Made by a program: the position numbers and the translations under genes
Notes under the pieces: generated by a model
What the model saw: only the letters and a program-made list of their open reading frames with translations
Told to the model about the DNA's origin: nothing
The model's database searches: none
Shown here: positions 8,227 to 15,506 of the stretch, in pieces
Numbering within the stretch: the stretch's first letter is position 1
Layout: each line of letters opens with the position of its first letter
Source: CAYGWP01 sp964353455
GTDB lineage: Bacteria > Planctomycetota > Phycisphaerae > FEN-1346
Length of the DNA: 20,511 nt
Direction of reading: 5' to 3'
Assembly (NCBI GenBank): GCA_964353455.1
Contig: CAYGWP010000401.1
Coordinates: 1 to 20,511, forward strand

Positions 8227-9801
8227 ATGAAACTGCCTCATGCGGACGCGGTGCGGATGTCGGGGTGCGGATGCTGTATGCTTTCTCGGCGTGGGTTCCT
8301 GGCCGGTTGTGCTGCCGGCGCGGCCGGGGCGATGGGCCTTGCGGCGGTGCCGTCGGCGGCCCGCGGCGCGGAGGGAGAGCGGAAACTCCGGATCCGCCTC
8401 GCCTTCTCGCACACTACGCCGGATGTGATCCTCTGGCCTAACATCGGCTTCGACTACGAGGGCCGCGGCAAGGAACTCCAGACGCAACTTACGCCGCTAT
8501 GCCCCGATGTCGAGTTCCTCCCCGTTCGCGTCATGGATGCGGCCCAGGCCGCAAAGGTGATGGAACAAGACAAGGACGTGGACGGATATCTCATCTATGT
8601 GCTCGGCATGCGCGGCGGGGCCGGCGCGCTCACGGACCTGGCGGGCAAGGCCGGCCGACCGATGGTCGTGGTCGAGGACCAGTACGCCGGGCCGTTCTCT
8701 CTTGGCTTCAGCGGCCGCGCGGCCAAGGCGGGCTGGAAGGCCGTCTGCCTCGCCACGACGCGCATCCAGGACGTCGCCGACGCGGTCAACTGCTTCAAGG
8801 TCCTGCGGAAACCCGGCGCCAAGGCCGACGATTTCCTTGCGGCCGCCCGCGCTGTCTATAAGAAGAACATTGCGCGGCCGGGCGACCTCTCTTGCACGGC
8901 CGACGCCGTCCCTCCGGGGAACGTCGCCAAGTGCGTCGAGCAACTGAAGCAATCGGTGATCGTCCGTGTGGCCGGCGGTCCTGCTGGACAGGACAAGCCC
9001 ATCGCGGAGGAATTCGGCGTGAAGGTCGTCACGATTCCGCACGCGGAACTCCACGAGGCGTTCCTGAAGTCCGACCCGGCGGAATCCGCGAAGTGGGCCG
9101 ACCAGTGGATCAAGGGCGCCGAGAAGATGCTGGAAGCGAAGCGCGACGATGTCGTCAAGTCGGGGGCGATGCACCTGGCGATGCAGGCCGTCATGAAGAA
9201 ATACAGCGCCCGCGCCATCACCATCGACTGCCTGGGCGGGTTCTACAGCGGCAAACTCCAGGCCTTCCCGTGCCTGGGGTTCGTCGAGTTGAACAACACG
9301 GGCCTCGTGGGTGCGTGCGAGGGCGACCTCTCATCGACGATCACGATGCTCGCCGTCGGGGACCTGGTGGGCCGGCCGGGGTACATCTCCGACCCCGTGA
9401 TCGATACCTCGAAGAATCAAATCATCTACGCCCATTGCGTCGCCCCGACGAAGGTCTTCGGCCCGCAGGGCCCCGGCAACCCGTACCACGTCCGCAGCCA
9501 CTCGGAGGACCGGAAGGGCGCCGCCGTCCGGTCCATCCTGCCCCTGGGGTACATGACCACGACCCTGAAGTTCGCCCCCGGCAGACGCGAAGTGGTCATC
9601 CACCTGGCCAAGGCGGTTGACAACATCGACCTTGACAAGGCCTGCCGCACCAAACTTGCCGCCGAAGTCAAGGGCGACATCGACAAACTATTCAGCAACT
9701 GGGCCTACGGATGGCACCGCGTCACCTTCTATGGAGATATCAAAGATCAAGTTAAGGAACTCTGCAAGGCACTGAACATCACCGTAACCGAGGAGGCGTG
9801 A
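8227..9801 (+). CDS. Tat-signal protein related to L-fucose/L-arabinose isomerases
   Basis: A 524-residue protein with a strong AGGAGG 7 bases before the ATG. Residues 20-25 form the Tat motif SRRGFL, preceded by a Cys cluster (CGCC, 14-17) and followed by a hydrophobic Ala/Gly stretch, so it is predicted to be exported folded. The body resembles the FucI/AraA fold. In particular the segment around 333-376 (DCLGGFYSGKLQAFPCLGF, then NNTGLVGACEGD and STITMLA) recalls the metal-binding C-terminal region of these isomerases, with Glu365, Asp367 and His403 as candidate ligands. Known FucI and AraA enzymes are cytoplasmic aldose-ketose isomerases, so an exported homologue is unusual and its activity is uncertain. 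It may bind or modify a sugar outside the cytoplasm. It sits 50 bases after the second sulfatase and 5 bases before the ThuA gene. Confidence 0.68.
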   Translation: MKLPHADAVRMSGCGCCMLSRRGFLAGCAAGAAGAMGLAAVPSAARGAEGERKLRIRLAFSHTTPDVILWPNIGFDYEGRGKELQTQLTPLCPDVEFLPVRVMDAAQAAKVMEQDKDVDGYLIYVLGMRGGAGALTDLAGKAGRPMVVVEDQYAGPFSLGFSGRAAKAGWKAVCLATTRIQDVADAVNCFKVLRKPGAKADDFLAAARAVYKKNIARPGDLSCTADAVPPGNVAKCVEQLKQSVIVRVAGGPAGQDKPIAEEFGVKVVTIPHAELHEAFLKSDPAESAKWADQWIKGAEKMLEAKRDDVVKSGAMHLAMQAVMKKYSARAITIDCLGGFYSGKLQAFPCLGFVELNNTGLVGACEGDLSSTITMLAVGDLVGRPGYISDPVIDTSKNQIIYAHCVAPTKVFGPQGPGNPYHVRSHSEDRKGAAVRSILPLGYMTTTLKFAPGRREVVIHLAKAVDNIDLDKACRTKLAAEVKGDIDKLFSNWAYGWHRVTFYGDIKDQVKELCKALNITVTEEA

Positions 9802-9806
9802 GGCCC

Positions 9807-10736
9807 ATGAGAAAGGTCAACCGTCGTGATTTTCTGAAGGCGGCGGCAGGCAGCGCGGCCGCCCTGCCCGCCATAGCCTTGGCGGGGGCGGGGCCGGCGG
9901 CCCCGAAAAAAGAGGTGCGCCTGCCCACCGACGACGAGATCAAGAAAATGGAGCAGGCCGCGCCCGCGGAGCCAATCGCCAAGCCCGCCAAGCCACACAA
10001 GGTCCTCGTCTGGGGCCGCATGGAGGCGCACGAGCCGGTGCCGTACGCCGCCAGGGCCCTGGAGGTCCTCGGCCGCAAGTCCGGCGCGTTCGAGGCGGTG
10101 GTCGGCAGCGACCCGGCGGCCTTTCTCGCGCCGGACTTCGGCAACTTCGACGTCATCGTCATGAACAACGTCCACCAGCGCGACCCGTTCCTCCCGGCCG
10201 ACATCAAGAGCCGCTCGCAGGCCGAACAGGAAACGCTCCAGAAACAGAACGAGGCCATCCACAAGGCCATACTGGAATTCGTGTCGGGCGGCAAGGGCAT
10301 CGTCGGAATCCACGCCGCAACCGCCGCGTTCCAGTCCTGGCCGGAGTATGGCGAGATGATGGGCGGCTACTACGCCGGGCACCTGGTGGATGATGTGCCC
10401 GTAAAGATCGAGGAGCCCGGCAGCCTGCTCTGCGCCATGTTCCCCGCCGGCTTCAAGATCAAGGATGAGATATATCTCTTCAAGGACCCGTACTCGCGGG
10501 CCAAACTCCGCGTCCTCCTCAGCCTGGACATCGAGAAAATGGCCGACCCCGGCAAGCGGCCCGACAAGGACTACGCCGTCACCTGGGTCCGCGAGTATGG
10601 CAAGGGCCGCGTCTTCTACTGTTCGCTCGGGCACGCATCCGACGTGTACTGGAACCCGGTGGTGCTGAAGCATTACCTGGCTGGAATCCAGTTCGCCGCG
10701 GGCGACCTCAAGGCCGAAGCCGCGCCGCGCAAGTAG
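9807..10736 (+). CDS. Tat-exported ThuA-domain protein
   Basis: ThuA-like (trehalose-utilisation) proteins have a class-I glutamine-amidotransferase-like fold, and most have no defined reaction. I take the ATG at 9807, with AGGAGG 10 bases upstream inside the end of the previous gene; a GTG at 9798 is too close to that site. The 309 residues open with a Tat signal (NRRDFLK, 5-11), then a Pro/Ala linker to about 62. The ThuA core begins at HKVLVWG (64-70) and contains GKGIVGIHAAT (162-172, the turn where amidotransferase-like folds place their nucleophile, here without a Cys), GGYYAGH (186-192), and the late GRVFYCSLGHA, typical of the family. It is translationally close to the isomerase-like gene, and the two may act on one substrate. 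Confidence 0.85.
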   Translation: MRKVNRRDFLKAAAGSAAALPAIALAGAGPAAPKKEVRLPTDDEIKKMEQAAPAEPIAKPAKPHKVLVWGRMEAHEPVPYAARALEVLGRKSGAFEAVVGSDPAAFLAPDFGNFDVIVMNNVHQRDPFLPADIKSRSQAEQETLQKQNEAIHKAILEFVSGGKGIVGIHAATAAFQSWPEYGEMMGGYYAGHLVDDVPVKIEEPGSLLCAMFPAGFKIKDEIYLFKDPYSRAKLRVLLSLDIEKMADPGKRPDKDYAVTWVREYGKGRVFYCSLGHASDVYWNPVVLKHYLAGIQFAAGDLKAEAAPRK

Positions 10737-10757
10737 ATGGAGTTGATGGAACACGAT

Positions 10758-12023
10758 ATGCGACCATTGATCGCCGTCGCCATGCTGAGCGTTTGCGCGG
10801 CGGTCCATGCCGCCGAGGCGGAGTGGGGCCGGTTCCGCGGGCCGGATGGGCTCGGCATCAGCGCCGCCGCCGCCATCCCCGTCAAGTGGACCGAGAACGA
10901 CTACAACTGGAAGGTCGCGCTGCCCGGCATGGGGCACTCATCGCCCGTCGTGTGTGGCAACCATCTGTATGTGACGAGCGCCGATGCGGAGACTGCGCGG
11001 CGGACGCTCCTCTGCCTCGATACCGCCGACGGCCGCACCCTGTGGAAGCGGGAGGATGAATCTCACCCGTACAAGCAGCACACCGACAACGGCTTCGCCA
11101 CGGCGACGCCCGCCGCCGATGCCGACGGCGTGGTCATCACGTGGACGACGCCCGAGGAAGTCGCGCTCCTGGCGCTCGCTCCCGACGGCCGCGAGGTCTG
11201 GCGCCGCAACCTGGGGCCGTTCATCAGCGTTCACGGCAGCGGCACATCGCCGATCATCTTCGAGCGTCTGGTGGTCCTTGCGAACGAACAGGAGGACCCG
11301 ACCCTGCGGCGGCTTGGCCCGAAGCCCGGCAAGAGTTTCCTCATCGCCGTGGACCGCAAGACCGGCGAGACCCGTTGGCAGGTGGAACGCCGAACGGCCC
11401 TTGCGCCGTACTCGACGCCGTGCGTGTACCGGCCCGAGGGCGGGCCGCCCGAACTCGTCTTCTCCAGCATGGCCCACGGCATCACCGGCGTGGACGTGCG
11501 GACCGGCAAGGTCAACTGGGAGATCGACGGCATCTTCAAGGATCGCTGCACGGGGTCGCCTGTGGCGGCTGACGGGCTGGCGTTCGCCTCGTACGGTTAC
11601 GGCAGCAAGGGGACGCGGTTTGTCGCCGCCCGCCCTGGGCGGGAGAAGGGCGTCGAGACGACCATCGCGTACGACTTGACGAGGAACGTGCCGCTGGTTC
11701 CCACGCCCATCGTCAAGGACGGCCGCCTGTTCCTCTGGTGCGACGATGGCACCGTCACGTGCCTGAAGGCATCGACCGGCGAACTGGTGTGGCGCGAGAA
11801 GGCCGGCGCACAGTTCTACGGGTCACCGGTGTGGGTCGATGGACGGCTGTACGCGATCGCCAAGAACGGAGACGTGGTGGTGATTGCCGCCGCCGACAAG
11901 TTCGAGGTCCTTGCCCGGGTGCCGCTGGGCGAGGCGAGTTTCTCGACGCCCGCCGTCTCGGGCGGCGTGATGTACCTGCGGACGCAATCGCACCTCTTCT
12001 CGCTGGGTGGGAAGAAACCGTGA
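10758..12023 (+). CDS. Exported PQQ-like beta-propeller protein, copy 1
   Basis: WD/PQQ-type beta-propeller of 421 residues with a Sec signal (MRPLIAVAML to VHA, cleavage near residue 16). The start at 10758 is chosen because the paralog immediately downstream begins with the matching MRPIVAAVMLSVC; in-frame ATGs at 10737 and 10746 would only add charged residues. Repeating blades show forms such as GHSSPVV.G..LYV, LLCLDTADGRTLW, LIAVDRKTGETRW and TCLKASTGELVW. Related proteins are abundant in Planctomycetota and usually lack a known catalytic role; they may be scaffolds or binding proteins similar to BamB, and PQQ binding is not shown. The stop overlaps the start of copy 2 by four bases (GTGA), so the two are translationally coupled. 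Confidence 0.88.
   Translation: MRPLIAVAMLSVCAAVHAAEAEWGRFRGPDGLGISAAAAIPVKWTENDYNWKVALPGMGHSSPVVCGNHLYVTSADAETARRTLLCLDTADGRTLWKREDESHPYKQHTDNGFATATPAADADGVVITWTTPEEVALLALAPDGREVWRRNLGPFISVHGSGTSPIIFERLVVLANEQEDPTLRRLGPKPGKSFLIAVDRKTGETRWQVERRTALAPYSTPCVYRPEGGPPELVFSSMAHGITGVDVRTGKVNWEIDGIFKDRCTGSPVAADGLAFASYGYGSKGTRFVAARPGREKGVETTIAYDLTRNVPLVPTPIVKDGRLFLWCDDGTVTCLKASTGELVWREKAGAQFYGSPVWVDGRLYAIAKNGDVVVIAAADKFEVLARVPLGEASFSTPAVSGGVMYLRTQSHLFSLGGKKP
11795..12023 (+). repeat. 3'-terminal repeat shared by the two PQQ-like genes, copy A
   Basis: This stretch aligns without gaps to 13033-13261 at an offset of 1238 bases. In the final 219 bases I count about 17 mismatches, mostly at third codon positions, and one amino-acid change (Arg to Lys). 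The genes are much less alike upstream of it. Confidence 0.85.
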
Positions 12024-13261
12024 GGCCGATAGTCGCCGCCGTGATGCTCTCCGTCTGCGTGATCGCCTGCGCCGGTGAGCCGGAGTGGAACCGCTTCCGC
12101 GGCCCCGACGGCCTGGGCATCAGCGCCGCTACTACTATCCCAGTCAAGTGGACCGAGAAGGATTACAACTGGAAGGTCGCGCTGCCTGGCGTCGGCCACT
12201 CATCGCCGGTGCTCTGGGGCCAGAAGATATTCCTGACCGCCGGCGACCCGAAGACGGCCCGGCGGACGGTCCTCTGCCTGAGTGCCGCCGATGGCCGGAA
12301 GATCTGGCAGCGCGACTATGAATCGGCGACCTACAACCAGAGTGCGGACAACTCCTTCGCCACCGCCACCCCCGCCGCCGACGCCGACGGCGTGTACGTC
12401 ACATGGACGACACCGAAGGAAGTCACGCTTCTGGGGCTGGACCACAATGGGGGCGAAAAATGGCGCCGAGACCTCGGCCCGTTTGTTAGCGAGCATGGCA
12501 GCGGCACGTCCCCCATTGTTTACGAGGGTCTCGTCGTTCTGCCGAACGACCAGGACGGCAAGAGTTTCCTGGTGGCCGTGGACCACAAGACAGGCCAGAC
12601 GCGCTGGCAAGTCGAGCGCCGCTCCGTGACCTTTGGCGTGGCCTACTCGACCCCGTGCGTCTGCCGGCCCGACGGCGGGCAGCCCAGGCTCATCTTCACC
12701 AGCACGGCCCACGGCATCACGGCGGTCGATCCGGCCGCGGGCAAGGTTGACTGGGAGATGGGCGATGCCGTCCGTGGCCGATGCGTTGCATCGCCGCTCT
12801 GGGTCGATGGCCTGATCCTCGCGTCCTTCGGGTACGGCGACCCGGGGATCGGCTTCGTGGCCGTGCGGCCGCCATCGGCGGAGCAGGGCGGCAAGCCGAA
12901 GATTGTGTATGATCGCATGAAGGCCGTTCCGTGCGTGCCCACGCCGCTGGCCAAGGACGGCCGCGTCTATCTGTGGGCCGATGACGGCCGCGTGGCGTGC
13001 CTCAAGATGCTGACAGGTGAACAAGTCTGGTTTGAGAAGGTCGGCGCACAGTTCTACGGGTCGCCTGTGTGGGTCGATGGCCGGCTGTACGCGATCGCCA
13101 AGAACGGAGACGTGGTGGTGATTGCCGCGGCCGACAAGTTCGAGGTTCTGGCGAAAGTGCCGCTGGGCGAGGCAAGTTTCTCGACGCCTGCCGTCTCGGG
13201 CGGCGTGATGTACCTGCGGACGCAATCGCACCTCTTTTCGCTCGGCGGCAAGAAGCCGTGA
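12020..13261 (+). CDS. Exported PQQ-like beta-propeller protein, copy 2
   Basis: Tandem paralog of the preceding gene, 413 residues. The start is the GTG at 12020 inside the GTGA overlap. The frame is open back to 11738, but those 94 codons read across the end of copy 1 and are not real. The signal sequence contains VIAC (14-17), a plausible lipobox, so this copy may be a lipoprotein while copy 1 is a soluble secreted protein. Blade motifs parallel copy 1 (GISAATTIPVKWTEKDYNW, LLGLDHNGGEKW, LVAVDHKTGQTRW, ACLKMLTGEQVW). Most of the protein is clearly but moderately similar to copy 1, while the last 72 residues are nearly identical. The GH36 gene follows after 10 bases. Confidence 0.88.
   Translation: MRPIVAAVMLSVCVIACAGEPEWNRFRGPDGLGISAATTIPVKWTEKDYNWKVALPGVGHSSPVLWGQKIFLTAGDPKTARRTVLCLSAADGRKIWQRDYESATYNQSADNSFATATPAADADGVYVTWTTPKEVTLLGLDHNGGEKWRRDLGPFVSEHGSGTSPIVYEGLVVLPNDQDGKSFLVAVDHKTGQTRWQVERRSVTFGVAYSTPCVCRPDGGQPRLIFTSTAHGITAVDPAAGKVDWEMGDAVRGRCVASPLWVDGLILASFGYGDPGIGFVAVRPPSAEQGGKPKIVYDRMKAVPCVPTPLAKDGRVYLWADDGRVACLKMLTGEQVWFEKVGAQFYGSPVWVDGRLYAIAKNGDVVVIAAADKFEVLAKVPLGEASFSTPAVSGGVMYLRTQSHLFSLGGKKP
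13033..13261 (+). repeat. 3'-terminal repeat shared by the two PQQ-like genes, copy B
   Basis: Partner of the repeat at 11795-12023. It covers the last two or so propeller blades and the stop codon, and the similarity stops just after the stop. Confidence 0.85.
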
Positions 13262-13271
13262 GGAGAAGCCA

Positions 13272-15371
13272 ATGCGTTTCCCATGCCGGCTGATCCTGGA
13301 GTTGACACTCATCCTGCTGCTTCAGGCGTGCGGCCGATCCGATGGCGCCGCGCAGGAGGATGCGAGTCTCAAGGCCCTGTGGCGGGTCAAGTCTGCGCAT
13401 GAGTTTCACGGCGAGCTCGGACCCGGAATCGGCTTTTCATTCACCTATGACGGGAAGGGCGTGGGGCCGGGTCTGTCCGCGGAATGGAGGGTTGCGGCCG
13501 AGTCCGGCGGCGCGCAGACCTGGTTCCGCCATCCGTCGGGCCTGACCGTTGTTCGCCAGGTGCGCGTGTTCCCCGAGTCCGAGTCGATCGAATACGTCCT
13601 GAGGTTCAAGAACGAGAGCCAGTCGGAACTGGCGGTGCTTGCGGTCGTCAGCGCGTTGGATCTCACCTTCGAAGGGAATCTCGTCGATGGCGTCTCGGTG
13701 GTTTCGAGCGGAGGAGGCGGTGCGGACGCCCAGTTTCCGCCCAAGGATTTTGCCGTCACGAGAACCCTGCTGGGGCCGACAGCCCCCTTGAAGGATGAGA
13801 TCACGCTCTCGAGCGACAGGGGAAAGCCTTCGTGGCTCAACCTGCCTTTCTTCTTTGTCGAGAACGAGGCGAAGGCCGCCGGCATCTTCGTCGGAATTGG
13901 CTGGACCGGGAACTGGACGGCTGCCATCCGGGCAGACGGCCGCAACAAGGTCCTGCATCTTCAGGGCGGGATGCCGGGCATCAACATCAGGTTGCGGCCG
14001 GGGGAGGAGATTTCCAGCCCGAGCATCCTGGTCGGCTGTTTCCGCGGCCCTTTGGAGAGCGGCGCCAACGCCCTTCGCCGTCTGATCCGCGACCAGTATG
14101 CGCCGACAGTGGGCGGCAAGAGGCTGCTCGCGCCGGTCTTGTACACCACGTGGTTCGACATCTGCGCATCGCTTGACGAAAGACTCTTCCGCGCACTCGT
14201 TGACGGCGCGGCCGAGATCGGTCAGGAGATATTCCTCCTGGATGCCGGCTGGTACAAGGGCACCCCCACGGCGCCCGCTTCCGACATGAGGGTCACCTGG
14301 GACGCCATCAGCAACTCGCTCGGCAACTGGGAAGAAGGGGAGGAGCGGTCGAGGTTCCCCTCGGGACTTCGGGCACTGTCCGATTACGTCCGCTCAAAGG
14401 GCATGCAGTTCGGCCTCTGGTTCGAGCCGGAACGGGCGGGACCTCAGTCTCTGCTGGCAAGACAACATCCGGACTGGCTCGTCTTCATCCAGGGCAGGAA
14501 GTGGGGCCAGGTTGACTTCGGCAATCCGGAGGTGCAGGACTACTTCTCCAGGATTCTGGACCGCTACATCAAGGACCTCGACGTGCGGTTCATCCGCTGG
14601 GACCAGAATACTCATGACCTCCAGGCCTACTGGGCGCAGTGCGATTCCCCCGATCGCCAGGGAATCAGCCAGATCCGCCATCTCGAAGGAGTTCACCGGG
14701 TCGAGGACTGGGTGCGAAAGAACCATCCCGACGTGATACTCGAGAGTTGCGCCGGCGGCGGGAACCGCATCGACTTGGCGACCCTCCAGCGCCGTCACGC
14801 GATCTGGATCAGCGACCAGACCAAGGACCCGCAGATCGTCCGGTTTCACCTGGAAGGGCTGAACCTGTTCCTGCCGGGCAGCGGACAGGGTGTGGCCTTC
14901 GCCCCGCGGGCCGCTGACTACCGCACGCCGGGCGGCCTGTTTCCCGATATCGACTGCCAGTGCTATTTCGGAGGCGCTTTCGGCTCAAGAGGGCGCCTCA
15001 ACGAGTGGCCGCAGTCGATGAAAGACCAGGCGCGAAGGCATTACGAAGTCTTCAAGAAAATCCGAAGGTTCCTCTCCGAGGACTACTATCCGCTACAGCC
15101 GCAGCCCCGCACCATGGAGACCTGGTCGGGCTGGCAGTTCCATGATCCCCAGGCCGGCGAAGGCTTTGTGCAGGCGTTTCGCCTTCGCTCACCTCGCGAG
15201 ACCAGGAAGTTCATCCTCAAGGGCATGGACCCGAGGGGCCGGTACCAGTTCACCGACCCGTACGGCGGCAATACGTTTGAGGTGCCCGGGGGCAAACTGG
15301 TTTCCGAGGGTCTGGAGTTCGATCTGCCGCAGATGTCGTCGCGGGTGCTGGTGTATCGCAGGAATCCGTAG
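13272..15371 (+). CDS. GH36-family alpha-galactosidase, probable lipoprotein
   Basis: Retaining alpha-galactosidase-like enzyme that would remove alpha-linked galactose from an oligo- or polysaccharide. ATG start with AGGAG 7 bases upstream. The N-terminus LILELTLILLLQAC has a lipobox-like LQAC with Cys20, suggesting membrane anchoring after export. An N-terminal beta-sandwich (about 35-280) precedes a (beta/alpha)8 barrel. Signatures are FLLDAGWY (321-328), FGLWFEPE (380-387), IRWDQN (441-446, equivalent to KWD.N, nucleophile Asp444), SCAGGGNRID (492-501) and WISDQTKDP (512-520, acid/base Asp515). A C-terminal beta domain ends the protein; 699 residues is normal for GH36. Other GH36 activities (raffinose synthase-type, alpha-N-acetylgalactosaminidase) are possible. 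It closes the block begun by GH130, and the pairing fits galactomannan breakdown. Confidence 0.88.
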   Translation: MRFPCRLILELTLILLLQACGRSDGAAQEDASLKALWRVKSAHEFHGELGPGIGFSFTYDGKGVGPGLSAEWRVAAESGGAQTWFRHPSGLTVVRQVRVFPESESIEYVLRFKNESQSELAVLAVVSALDLTFEGNLVDGVSVVSSGGGGADAQFPPKDFAVTRTLLGPTAPLKDEITLSSDRGKPSWLNLPFFFVENEAKAAGIFVGIGWTGNWTAAIRADGRNKVLHLQGGMPGINIRLRPGEEISSPSILVGCFRGPLESGANALRRLIRDQYAPTVGGKRLLAPVLYTTWFDICASLDERLFRALVDGAAEIGQEIFLLDAGWYKGTPTAPASDMRVTWDAISNSLGNWEEGEERSRFPSGLRALSDYVRSKGMQFGLWFEPERAGPQSLLARQHPDWLVFIQGRKWGQVDFGNPEVQDYFSRILDRYIKDLDVRFIRWDQNTHDLQAYWAQCDSPDRQGISQIRHLEGVHRVEDWVRKNHPDVILESCAGGGNRIDLATLQRRHAIWISDQTKDPQIVRFHLEGLNLFLPGSGQGVAFAPRAADYRTPGGLFPDIDCQCYFGGAFGSRGRLNEWPQSMKDQARRHYEVFKKIRRFLSEDYYPLQPQPRTMETWSGWQFHDPQAGEGFVQAFRLRSPRETRKFILKGMDPRGRYQFTDPYGGNTFEVPGGKLVSEGLEFDLPQMSSRVLVYRRNP

Positions 15372-15402
15372 CGGAGCGAAACTCGCCGGCTGTGGTTCCG
15401 CC

Positions 15403-15428
15403 TTGGCGCTTTCCGTTGGCGCTTTCCG
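15403..15428. repeat. 13-bp perfect tandem duplication
   Basis: TTGGCGCTTTCCG is repeated head to tail (15403-15415 and 15416-15428) between the GH36 stop and the comM start. It looks like a small slippage duplication with no assigned function. Confidence 0.8.
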
Positions 15429-15447
15429 TTGCATCTTCCGCCCCAGC

Positions 15448-15459
15448 CATGTTAACATG
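15448..15459. promoter_or_regulatory. 12-bp perfect palindrome upstream of comM
   Basis: CATGTTAACATG is a perfect palindrome 48 bases before the comM ATG. It overlaps a poor -10-like TAACAT (15453-15458) with only a 3/6 -35 match (TTGCAT, 15429-15434). It could be an operator, but a chance occurrence is possible. Confidence 0.3.
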
Positions 15460-15506
15460 CCGCTCCGTTGACTCTAAACATGCACCCGGACTTGAGCGAG
15501 GCGCGC

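Noticed and set aside
11738..12019. 94-codon N-terminal extension of the second PQQ-like gene
   Set aside because: It reads the end of the first PQQ-like gene in another frame. The GTG at 12020 starts a signal peptide matching the paralog.
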